Of a stretch of 64,000 nucleotides of DNA, positions 57,059 through 64,000 are shown piece by piece. How positions within the stretch are numbered: the first letter of the stretch is position 1; each line of letters opens with the position of its first letter. The notes beneath the pieces were generated by a model that did not search any database, was not told the DNA's origin, and worked only from the letters and a program-made list of their open reading frames with translations. The stretch is from VXYL01 sp963666465 (lineage in GTDB: Bacteria; Pseudomonadota; Gammaproteobacteria; Pseudomonadales; Azotimanducaceae): positions 62,001-126,000 of the forward strand of contig OY762824.1 of assembly GCA_963666465.1 (NCBI GenBank). The letters run 5' to 3'. Made by a program: the position numbers and the translations under genes.

Positions 57059-57504
57059 TCCGGGGGTGCGTCCGGGCCCACGCGCACGGCCAGCACGTCG
57101 CACGAAGCACCATGCAGGACGCCGTTGGCGGTGGAACCCAAGAGCAGTGCGAGGCCGTGGCGACCGTGACTGCCCACGACGATCACGTCCGCCTTCTCGA
57201 CCACGGCGATGCGGTGAATCTCGCTTTCCGGCCGGCCGAAGACCAGATGGCGGCGGTGGTCGGGAATGCCGATGCTGGCGGCGAACTCCGCGAGATGCGA
57301 CTTCGCCTGCTCGTGAATCTGATCCTGCACGGTGGAGAGGTCGAGCGGCACGTCGCCGCCGTAGGCAAGGCTCAGCGGCTCGATCACGTGGACGATGTGC
57401 AGCTCGCTGCCGTAGGCTTCCGCCAGTGCCGTGGCGCGTCTGGCCACGCGACGGCACTCCTCGGTCAGATCGACGGCGAGAAGGATGCGGTGGTATGTTC
57501 CCAT
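57055..57504 (-). CDS. Universal stress protein (UspA family)
   Basis: This 149-residue cytoplasmic protein has the ATP-binding type of Usp fold. It starts YHRILLAVDLTEE with the first conserved D and ends with VVGSHGRHGLALLLGSTANG, matching G-2x-G-9x-G(S/T). It is the first gene of the minus-strand usp-slt-tatD operon with four-base overlaps at both junctions. Its promoter must lie in 57505-57660, just before the tandem repeat. Confidence 0.93.
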   Translation of the reverse strand: MGTYHRILLAVDLTEECRRVARRATALAEAYGSELHIVHVIEPLSLAYGGDVPLDLSTVQDQIHEQAKSHLAEFAASIGIPDHRRHLVFGRPESEIHRIAVVEKADVIVVGSHGRHGLALLLGSTANGVLHGASCDVLAVRVGPDAPPE

Positions 57505-57660
57505 GTGGGTTGCCTCCGGCGGTCGATGCCGCGACCATACACATTACGGGGCGCGGTTCAAGCGGGTTTCGGGCACCTTCGACCAAGAGCTCGGCGCGGG
57601 CTGCGCCTCTCCGAGAAACCTCGTGATTGCTCGACTCCCCCAAGCGGGAGTCGAAGAAGC

Positions 57661-58007
57661 CTTGCATAGAAGTACGCCTCCGGCGACGGGGACATGCCCG
57701 AACTTCCCTGCGCGTCAGCGGTCGAGGAAGCTTCCCCGGCTGAAGGCTTGCATGGAAGCACGCCCCCGGCGATGGGGGAATTGCCGGCACTTCCCTGCGC
57801 GTCGGCGGTCGGGGACGCTTCCCCGGCTGAAGGCTTGCATGGAAGCACGCCCCCGGCGATGGGGGAATTGCCGGCACTTCCCTGCGCGTCGGCGGTCGGG
57901 GACGCTTCCCCGGCTGAAGGCTTGCATGGAAGCACGCCCCCGGCGATGGGGGAATTGCCGGCACTTCCCTGCGCGTCGGCGGTCGGGGACGCTTCCCCGG
58001 CTGAAGG
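57661..58007. repeat. 87-bp tandem repeat, four units
   Basis: Units are 57661-57746 (86 bp, diverged), 57747-57833, 57834-57920 and 57921-58007; the last three look identical. Each begins CTTGCATGGAAGCACGCCCC. Each contains two hairpins, CCCCC-GGCGAT-GGGGG and GGGGA-CGCT-TCCCC. Because 87 is a multiple of three both strands stay open, but no start signal supports coding. An inverted repeat TCGACTCCC...GGGAGTCGA (57632-57655) precedes it. It fills the divergent gap between usp and the next gene; otherwise 57505-58089 holds no gene. Confidence 0.9.
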
Positions 58008-58089
58008 CTCCTGGCTTCCTTCGGAGGGGGCGGCCACGCCAACAGACTTGATCGGAGGCCCCCCCAACGGGCCAAGGGGAGAGATTCGC

Positions 58090-58644
58090 GTGGTTTGGCT
58101 AGTGATTGCACTGATCGTCGCGCTTGCGATCGGCCCCATCCTTTGGCTGCGGCCAAAACCGCGAGAACGCGCCATTGCCGCGCTGCGCACGGCAGCCCGC
58201 GCAGTCGGTCTCACCGTGTCGGTGGCCCACGTTCCTCATCTCACCGCCAGCGCCGAGGAACGGGTGTCCTCCGGTGGCCGCGACCGTCAGCCGACCCTCG
58301 AATGCGGCAGCTACCGCCTCCTTGCGCCGGGCCAGCTCGAAGACGCGCCCCAATGGACGCTGTATCGTTCGCAGCACGAGAATCGCCATCTGACGGGGTG
58401 GACCACGTTGGCTCCGCCACGCTGCCTGCCGCCGCAACCGGAGGAATACTGGCGCCGAGTCGCGGCCATCATCGACGGCCTGCCGGGAGGCTGCATCGCC
58501 GTCGAGGCAGGTGCCGACGGGGTTGCCTGGATGGGGCGGGAACACCTGGGCGACTTCGGCGCGGAAGCCGTGGCGCAGGCGATTCGCGAGGGACTCGAAC
58601 GGCTTCGAGATCTGCATGTGGAGTGTGCCGGCGAAGGCTCATAG
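58090..58644 (+). CDS. Small membrane-anchored protein of unknown function
   Basis: From GTG 58090 (AAGGGGAGAG upstream) this is 184 residues. One N-terminal membrane helix (VVWLVIALIVALAIGPILWL) is followed by a soluble domain with RERAIAALRTAARAVGLTVS and a late WMGREHLGDFGAEAVAQAIR. The pattern resembles small proteobacterial inner-membrane proteins found near topA, but I cannot name a family. The frame is open upstream through the tandem repeat; the ribosome-binding site argues for the shorter start. Confidence 0.7.
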   Translation: MVWLVIALIVALAIGPILWLRPKPRERAIAALRTAARAVGLTVSVAHVPHLTASAEERVSSGGRDRQPTLECGSYRLLAPGQLEDAPQWTLYRSQHENRHLTGWTTLAPPRCLPPQPEEYWRRVAAIIDGLPGGCIAVEAGADGVAWMGREHLGDFGAEAVAQAIREGLERLRDLHVECAGEGS

Positions 58645-58680
58645 GGACGCCCTCTGCGACGATTTGCATCGCCGTGCCGG

Positions 58681-58710
58681 TTGACACAGCCTTTGTGCAG
58701 TCCGTATAAG
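58681..58710 (+). promoter_or_regulatory. Strong sigma-70 promoter of topA
   Basis: A perfect -35 TTGACA (58681-58686) and -10 TATAAG (58705-58710) are 18 bp apart, followed by CGCGAACC. The topA ATG lies 50 bp further. This is among the best promoter matches in the window. Confidence 0.75.
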
Positions 58711-58760
58711 CGCGAACCGCGCGGCTTCGACCGCCGCCGAACGGAGAACCAGAGCAAGAC

Positions 58761-61490
58761 ATGGCCCGATCCGCTACCGCCCCGGGAGGCCCGCCGAAGG
58801 CTCTCGTCATCGTCGAGTCGCCGGCCAAGGCGCGCACCATCAACCGCTACCTCGGCAAGGACTACGTCGTCAAGTCGAGCGTCGGTCATGTCCGTGATCT
58901 GCCCACCGGCGGCGGCGCCACCAAGCCGGATGCCAAGCAGCGTGCCCGGCAGAGCGCGAAGACGCGCAAGATGTCGCCGAAGCAGAAGGCGGCGTATCGC
59001 GCCCGACGCGCCCGCGCTCAACTGGTGCGCCGCATGGGGGTGGACCCGGACAACGGCTGGGCAGCCAACTACGAGATCGTCCCCGGCAAGGAAAAGGTGG
59101 TGCGGGAACTCACCGCCGCGGCGGCGCGGTCCGGCGAAATCTATCTCGCCACCGACCGCGACCGCGAAGGCGAGGCCATTGCCTGGCATCTGCGCGAGGT
59201 GATCGGCGGCGACCCGTCACGCTATCGCCGGGTGGTGTTCAACGAGATCACCCGTCGCGCCATTGCCCGCGCCTTCGAGGAGCCGGGCGAGATCGACGAG
59301 AACCAGGTGAACGCCCAGCAAACCCGGCGTTTCCTGGATCGCGTGGTGGGCTTCGAGCTTTCGCCGCTGTTGTGGGCCAAGGTGGCGCGGGGACTGTCGG
59401 CGGGGCGGGTGCAGTCCGTCGCGGTGCGCTTGATCGTCGAGCGCGAGCGGGAGATCCGCGCCTTCACGCCGGAGGAATACTGGGAAGCGTTCGCGGATCT
59501 CAAGCGCGGCGACGAGGACGCCATTCGCTTTGCCGTGGTTCGCGATGGCGATACCGCCTTCCGCCCCGGCAGCAAGGACGCGGCGCAGGAGGCGCTCGCG
59601 CGGCTGCGCGAACAGGCCGCCTTTGCCGTCAGCGGCCGGGAAGACCGCCCCACCCAGTCGCGGCCGAGCGCGCCGTTCATCACCTCGACGTTGCAGCAGT
59701 CGGCATCCACCAGGCTGGGTTTCAGCGTGCGCCGCACGATGACGCTGGCGCAGCGGCTCTACGAAGCCGGGCACATCACCTACATGCGCACCGATTCCAC
59801 CAATGTCGCCGGCGAGGCCATCGCCGCCGTGCGGGAGCACATCGGCGCCGAATACGGCGAACGCTATCTGCCCAAGACGCCGCGCTCCTTCGCCAGCAAG
59901 CAGGCGGCGCAGGAGGCGCACGAGGCCGTCCGACCCACCGATGTGAGCCGCACGGCGGATGCGCTCACCGGCGTCGAGGCCGGTGCCGGCCGCCTCTACG
60001 ACCTCATCTGGCGGCAGTTCGTGGCTTCGCAGATGACGCCGGCCGAGTATCTCTCCACCACCATCAACGCCACCGGCGGCGAGTTCGAGCTGCGGGTCAG
60101 GGGGCGCATCCTGCGCTTCGACGGCTTCACCCGAGTGCTGCGGCCGCTTCGGGGCGATGACGGCGCACCGCTGCCGGACTTGCGCGAAGGCGACGCCCTG
60201 GCGCTGGTGGACGTGGAGGCCGTGCAGCACTTCACCAAGCCGCCGCCCCGCTACGGCGAGGCCAGCCTCGTGCGCGAGCTGGAAAAGCGTGGCATCGGCC
60301 GCCCCTCCACCTATGCCGCCATCATCTCGACCATTCAGGACCGCGGCTACGTCACGCTGCAGAACCGACGCTTCCATGCCGAGAAGATTGGCGAGTTGGT
60401 CACCGACCGGCTGGTGGAGAACTTCTCGGACCTGCTCGACTACTCCTTCACCGCCGACATGGAGCGGGAGCTTGACGAGATTGCCGATGGCGGCAAATCC
60501 TGGCAGGGCCTCCTCGACAGCTTCTACCGCGACTTTTCCGGTCGCCTTGAGAAGGCGCGGGACGAGCGCGGCATGAGGCCCAACGCGCCCGTGTCCATCG
60601 ATGTGGAATGCGGCAAGTGTGGCCGGGCGATGCAGATTCGCACCGGCAGCACCGGCGTCTTCCTCGGCTGTTCGGGCTATGCGCTGCCGCCGGCGGATCG
60701 CTGCACCAGCACCATGAACCTGATCCCCGGCGACGAAGCCGTGGACGTGGACAAGGACGAGGAGGGCGAGTCCAAGCTGCTGCGGGCCAAGCGCAAGTGC
60801 CCGGTGTGCGGGACGCCGATGGACAGTCACCTGCTCGACGAGAAGCGCAAGCTGCATATCTGCGGCAACAGCCCGGACTGCGACGGCTCAGAAGTCGAGC
60901 TGGGCACGTTTCGCATTCGGGGCTACGAGGGCCCCGTCATCGACTGCGACAAGTGCGGTGCCGAGATGCAGCTCAAGTCTGGCCGCTTCGGCAAGTATTT
61001 CGGCTGCACGGAATGCGCCAACACCCGCAAGCTCCTGCGCAACGGCCAACCGGCGCCGCCGAAGGCAGACCCGGTGCCCATGCCGGAGCTGAAGTGCGAG
61101 AAGGTGGAAGACCACTATGTCCTGCGCGATGGCGCCGCCGGCATCTTCCTCGCCGCCAGCCAGTTTCCGCGCCACCGCGAAACTAGGGCACCGCTGGTGA
61201 CGGAACTCAAGGCACATGCCAACGAGCTCGATCCGAAGTTCGCCTACCTGCTCGCCGCGCCGGAGGCGGATCCGGACGGCCACCCGGCGCAGGTGCGCTT
61301 TGCCCGCAAGACGCGGGAGCAATACGTGCTGTCGGAAAACAAGGACGGCAAGGCCACCGGCTGGCGCGCAAACTACCGCGACGGACGCTGGCAGGAATCG
61401 AAGGCAACCACCGGCGCCAAGCGCGGCGGCACGGCCAAGGCGCGCAAGAAGGCGCCGCCCCGCAAGCGCGCGGCCGCCGCTCGCCGCTGA
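58761..61490 (+). CDS. topA: DNA topoisomerase I
   Basis: TopA relaxes negative supercoils. The 909 residues start with the TOPRIM domain (LVIVESPAKARTINRYLGKD; LATDRDREGEAIAWHL with the acidic DxD). Active-site tyrosine is Y341 in GHITYMRTDSTN. C-terminal zinc ribbons are visible in ECGKCGRAMQIRTGSTGVFL, CPVCGTPM...CGNSPDC and CDKCGAEMQLKSGRFGKYFG. A basic tail (AKARKKAPPRKRAAAARR) ends the protein. A roughly 40-residue lysine/arginine-rich insert (about 50-95) interrupts the TOPRIM region, as in many gammaproteobacterial enzymes. Confidence 0.97.
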   Translation: MARSATAPGGPPKALVIVESPAKARTINRYLGKDYVVKSSVGHVRDLPTGGGATKPDAKQRARQSAKTRKMSPKQKAAYRARRARAQLVRRMGVDPDNGWAANYEIVPGKEKVVRELTAAAARSGEIYLATDRDREGEAIAWHLREVIGGDPSRYRRVVFNEITRRAIARAFEEPGEIDENQVNAQQTRRFLDRVVGFELSPLLWAKVARGLSAGRVQSVAVRLIVEREREIRAFTPEEYWEAFADLKRGDEDAIRFAVVRDGDTAFRPGSKDAAQEALARLREQAAFAVSGREDRPTQSRPSAPFITSTLQQSASTRLGFSVRRTMTLAQRLYEAGHITYMRTDSTNVAGEAIAAVREHIGAEYGERYLPKTPRSFASKQAAQEAHEAVRPTDVSRTADALTGVEAGAGRLYDLIWRQFVASQMTPAEYLSTTINATGGEFELRVRGRILRFDGFTRVLRPLRGDDGAPLPDLREGDALALVDVEAVQHFTKPPPRYGEASLVRELEKRGIGRPSTYAAIISTIQDRGYVTLQNRRFHAEKIGELVTDRLVENFSDLLDYSFTADMERELDEIADGGKSWQGLLDSFYRDFSGRLEKARDERGMRPNAPVSIDVECGKCGRAMQIRTGSTGVFLGCSGYALPPADRCTSTMNLIPGDEAVDVDKDEEGESKLLRAKRKCPVCGTPMDSHLLDEKRKLHICGNSPDCDGSEVELGTFRIRGYEGPVIDCDKCGAEMQLKSGRFGKYFGCTECANTRKLLRNGQPAPPKADPVPMPELKCEKVEDHYVLRDGAAGIFLAASQFPRHRETRAPLVTELKAHANELDPKFAYLLAAPEADPDGHPAQVRFARKTREQYVLSENKDGKATGWRANYRDGRWQESKATTGAKRGGTAKARKKAPPRKRAAAARR

Positions 61491-61544
61491 ACGCAACGCC
61501 ACCCATCGCTTTTCCGCCCATCGATCGCACCACAGGAGAATCCC

Positions 61545-62156
61545 ATGCTGAAGCTGCATTTCGCGCCCAACTCCCGCGCCGGACGTATCGTCTGGCTGCT
61601 CGAGGAGCTGGGCCTGCCATACGACATCAACAAGATGGCGTTCCATCCGAAGGACCTGAAGTCCGACGCACACCGCGCCCGCCACCCGCTGGGCCGCGTG
61701 CCTGTGCTCGACGACGGCGACGTGCGTATCTACGAATCCGGCGCCATCGTCGAATACGTGCTGGAGCGGCACAAGAATGGCGGCCTCAAGCCGGCCGTGG
61801 ATGCGCCGGAGTTCCCCGAATATCTGCAATGGTTCCACTACTGCGAAGGCATGGTGATGCCGCCGGTGAACACCATCGTCGTCCACACCCTCCTGCTGCC
61901 GCCGGAGCGCCGCGACGAAACGGTCCTCGGCCAGGCCCAGCGTCTCCTTACCCGCGCCCTCGCGCCAGTGAACGAGACCCTCGAAGGCAAGGACTACCTC
62001 ATCGGCGACTTCTCCGCCGCCGACATCATGCTCGGCCACGCCTGCTTCATGAGCAACCGCCTGGGCTGCGTCCCCGACGAAATGGCCAACCTCAAGGGCT
62101 ATGTTGAGCGCATCACGGCCCGGCCAGCGTTCCAAACCGCAATCGAGATGCGGTAG
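61545..62156 (+). CDS. Glutathione S-transferase family protein
   Basis: This 203-residue cytosolic protein has a thioredoxin-like N-terminal domain (LHFAPNSRAGRIVWLLEELG; GRVPVLDDGDVRIYESGAIV with the cis-proline and the E-S glutathione-binding pair) and an alpha-helical C-terminal domain (YLIGDFSAADIMLGHACFMS). The catalytic serine or arginine lies in NSRAGR. It follows topA by 54 bp with AGGAG upstream. Substrate is unknown. Confidence 0.9.
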   Translation: MLKLHFAPNSRAGRIVWLLEELGLPYDINKMAFHPKDLKSDAHRARHPLGRVPVLDDGDVRIYESGAIVEYVLERHKNGGLKPAVDAPEFPEYLQWFHYCEGMVMPPVNTIVVHTLLLPPERRDETVLGQAQRLLTRALAPVNETLEGKDYLIGDFSAADIMLGHACFMSNRLGCVPDEMANLKGYVERITARPAFQTAIEMR

Positions 62157-62228
62157 CGGACGCGATGGGGTCTCGTGAGCCACGCCGTTGATCCGGGCTC
62201 GCCAGAAGGGATCCCCTGATCAATCCCC

Positions 62229-62342
62229 AGCGCCACAAGAACCGTTGCCTTTCGGCAACGCTTCCTGCCCCAGCCCAAGCCGTCCTGTCACCCTGTCGGC
62301 ATTCGGCCAGCCTGCGCCGTCCGAAGTCCGACAGGCTGCTAG
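62229..62342 (-). repeat. CTAG-family repeat, copy R5
   Basis: This is a 114-bp copy in reverse orientation, near-identical to R1 (CGTTGCC-TTTC-GGCAACG core). It ends in CCGACAGGCTGCTAG, sharing CTAG with the next element. It lies 73 bp after the GST gene. Confidence 0.85.
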
Positions 62343-62490
62343 GAGTCTGCGCCGTAGGACGATCTCGCGCCGAAAAAATGTGGGTGTGATCCCCCATTGC
62401 TCGCCCCGAAACGTTCCTGACGAGGGACAGTACCTCCCAGAAGATGGATTTTTCTCGCCGTATTGGGTGCATGTCCCCGCAGACTCCTAG
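62339..62490. repeat. 152-bp element with CTAG-containing 12-bp inverted ends, copy H3
   Basis: The ends are CTAGGAGTCTGC (62339-62350) and GCAGACTCCTAG (62479-62490), a perfect inverted repeat. The left flank continues GCCGTAG, matching the distal hairpin of H1 read backwards (AGGAGCCTGCGCCGTAG). The interior of about 120 bp is unrelated, as if sequence had been inserted in the loop. It lies between R5 and the IS4-family element. Confidence 0.6.
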
Positions 62491-64000
62491 CGCTACCGAG
62501 TAGTCACGTATTGACGCAGCAACGGGTTGGGTTTTCTGCCCCAGCGCGTGTTTGCGGCCTTCCTTGAACCCGGTTTCGAAGCCGGTCTGGAGGCCGATCC
62601 GGTGGCCCAGCGAGGCACTGGCGAGTCGGGTCTGCCCATGCCACATGACCTGATGGCCGGGGTCGGGATCGTGCTTGCGGTTGCGATGGCCGCCGAGGTG
62701 GGCCACCAGGCGTACGGCATCGCCGAGTCTTTCCGGTGCCGACAGGCCGCGCTGGTGGGCATGGTCGCGCAGGAAGGCGAGTTCGCGGTCGGTGAACATC
62801 AGTTGCGGTTCGCAGTCGGGCACCTGGCGTCCGAGCAGCGTCATGACCATGATGCGCCAGGCGATGACGGCATTGATGGCGATGGCCCGCTGCAATCTGT
62901 CTGCGGTGCGGAACAGCAGGTGCTCCACCCTGCAGCCTGACTCGAGCACCCGGAAGAAGTCCTCGATGCGCCATCTCTGGAGGTAGAAGCCGACGATGTC
63001 GGCGGCCTGTGACGGTGTCGTGACCTGACACGTGGTCCGCAGGAACCACTGGACGGGGTCCTCGTCTTCGGGCGGGTGGCGTTCCACGATGTGGACCGCC
63101 CAGACCGCCATCGGTGCGCTCCCTTTCATGGTCTGTGTCGCCGGCAGGGTGACGCGGCGGAACCGCAGGTCACAGGTGGCCACGCGCTTGCGGCGTGCCG
63201 GACGCGCCTTCTTCCTGGAGGACTTGGGCCGTGCCGTGAGTCCGTCGATCTCGACATCGATCAGGCCATCGGGCTCGCCACCGCTCATGACGGCAAAGAG
63301 CTTCGATGGTCCCAGAGCCCGGTCGCGCGTGGCACGGACCAGCAACTCCACCCGTGGATGGCGGCGCTGCCGATCGAACAGCTCGAAGCGGTCCGCCTCC
63401 CGGTCGCAGACATGGATGATCCTGGTCTTGCCCGCGACCTCCCGTGCCGCCCGCGCCACATCGCTGAACCCGTCAAGCCAGCGCCGTGTCTGACGCCGTG
63501 TCCCCTCCCGGGACACCGCCTGATCGAAGTTCAGGTCCAGCACCCCAAGCGGCAGACCGGCCCCGGTCACGGCCAGGGTCGCATGCAGCGACAACCCCAG
63601 GCTCTTCGCGCCGGTCTGGTTCCTGCCGATGACCTCCAGGCCATCGCAGCCGGGGCGCGTCGAGAAGCTCAGATCGGTGCCGTCCCGCAGCGCCAGCACC
63701 GTGGTCTGACCACGGATCCGCCGCACGCTGCGCTCCCGGTGCGGCGCAAGAATCGCCGCAACCGCGACGTCCGACTCCTCGGGCGCCTCGATCAGACGGT
63801 AGAACCCGGTGATCTCCTTGCCGCCACTGGCGCTGCTGGCGTTGGTCTTCCCTCCCGGGCAGGACGCCGGAATGCCCGCGCTCTTCGCCAGACGTGCCGA
63901 CAGTCGCTTGTCGCCCAACGGCGCTCCTCCAAACTCGTTGGCGGCCCACGCGGCCGCGTTCAGGCCCTCTCCCGGCTCCAGCACCGGGGCATGATCAACC
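62491..64000 (-). mobile_element. IS4-family insertion sequence, truncated by window edge
   Basis: The element appears to begin right after the CTAG at 62487-62490 and runs off the end of the window. It contains a DDE transposase on the minus strand whose frame is still open at 64000. The second inverted end is outside the window, so the boundary at 62491 is inferred. Confidence 0.6.
62493..63984 (-). CDS. IS4-family (Tn5-like) transposase, possibly frameshifted near its end
   Basis: The N-terminus ANEFGGAPLGDKRLSARLAK is the DNA-binding region of Tn5/IS4-like enzymes. The DDE residues lie in LALRDGTDLSFST, IIHVCDREADRFELFD and GFYLQRWRIEDFFRVLESG, the last fitting the Y-2x-R-3x-E motif. GTG 63984 is the first start seen, but the frame is open beyond it. 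The main frame runs past the element to 62113. A neighbouring frame ends NPLLRQYVTTR with a stop at 62493-62495, which fits the element boundary; an extra A in an AAAA run (about 62540) would explain the switch. Confidence 0.8.

Noticed and set aside
57661..58007. Regular repeats as a possible CRISPR array
   Set aside because: The whole 87-bp unit repeats with no unique spacers, and no cas genes are present.
57694..58089. Repetitive protein with 29-residue units upstream of the small membrane protein
   Set aside because: The open frame is a by-product of an 87-bp GC-rich repeat. A ribosome-binding site supports the start at 58090.
57058..58156. Long N-terminal extension of the slt frame (about 1000 residues total)
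   Set aside because: It overlaps usp and the tandem repeat on the same strand, and a signal peptide begins at the coupled GTG 57058.

Overview
The window reads as a high-GC Gram-negative chromosome, most likely a gammaproteobacterium. It carries LPS (kdsA), outer-membrane (TonB-dependent receptor) and periplasmic (slt, nlpD) genes. Two blocks have gene orders typical of Gammaproteobacteria: sdhCDAB-sucAB-lpd-sucCD and pyrG-kdsA-eno-ftsB-truD-pcm-nlpD. No rRNA operon, CRISPR array or replication origin was seen. The species cannot be named from the sequence alone.

Layout. 1-0.7 kb: a VapBC toxin-antitoxin pair cut by the window edge. 0.9-3.6 kb: a two-subunit molybdenum hydroxylase. 3.6-5.5 kb: a frameshifted small membrane protein, prs and a CHY zinc-finger protein. 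5.5-12.9 kb: hydantoinase/oxoprolinase A and B, then a fused indolepyruvate:ferredoxin oxidoreductase. 12.9-14.7 kb: a small eroded island with an hsdR relic, an intact Xre/RES toxin-antitoxin pair and an integrase relic. The island abuts a tRNA-Leu(UAA) gene that is split after U34 by a 278-nt group I intron. 14.9-32 kb: the TCA-cycle genes sdhCDAB, sucAB, lpd and sucCD. Between sucB and lpd lie 6 kb of decayed accessory DNA: an SNF2-type helicase pseudogene cut by an intact IS630, an Hsp70/actin-like ATPase pseudogene, and an AbrB-type antitoxin with a dead PIN toxin. 32-43.7 kb: an AAA+/nuclease-like protein, an M17 aminopeptidase, cysS, a TonB receptor, an M20 peptidase, an HNH protein, an SDR and a ThiD-ThiE fusion. 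44-52.2 kb: pyrG-kdsA-eno-ftsB-truD-pcm-DUF368-nlpD-fdxA. 52.2-54.3 kb: a nest of short repeats around a frameshifted IS1380-family element. 54.3-62.2 kb: tatD-slt-usp on the minus strand, an 87-bp tandem repeat, a small membrane protein, topA and a GST-like protein. 62.2-64 kb: more repeats and an IS4-family element running off the end.

How the parts work together. The TCA genes encode succinate dehydrogenase, 2-oxoglutarate dehydrogenase (E1, E2, E3) and succinyl-CoA synthetase, so they form one metabolic unit; the foreign block has split it and lpd appears to have its own promoter. The accessory genes (defence-like, toxin-antitoxin, IS) are decaying, mostly by deletions of one to a few bases, while the core genes are intact. 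The most noteworthy findings are the intron-containing tRNA-Leu, the family of CTAG-bounded short repeats at gene 3' ends (some supplying the stop codon), and multi-hairpin repeats whose distal stem changes sequence while keeping pairing.
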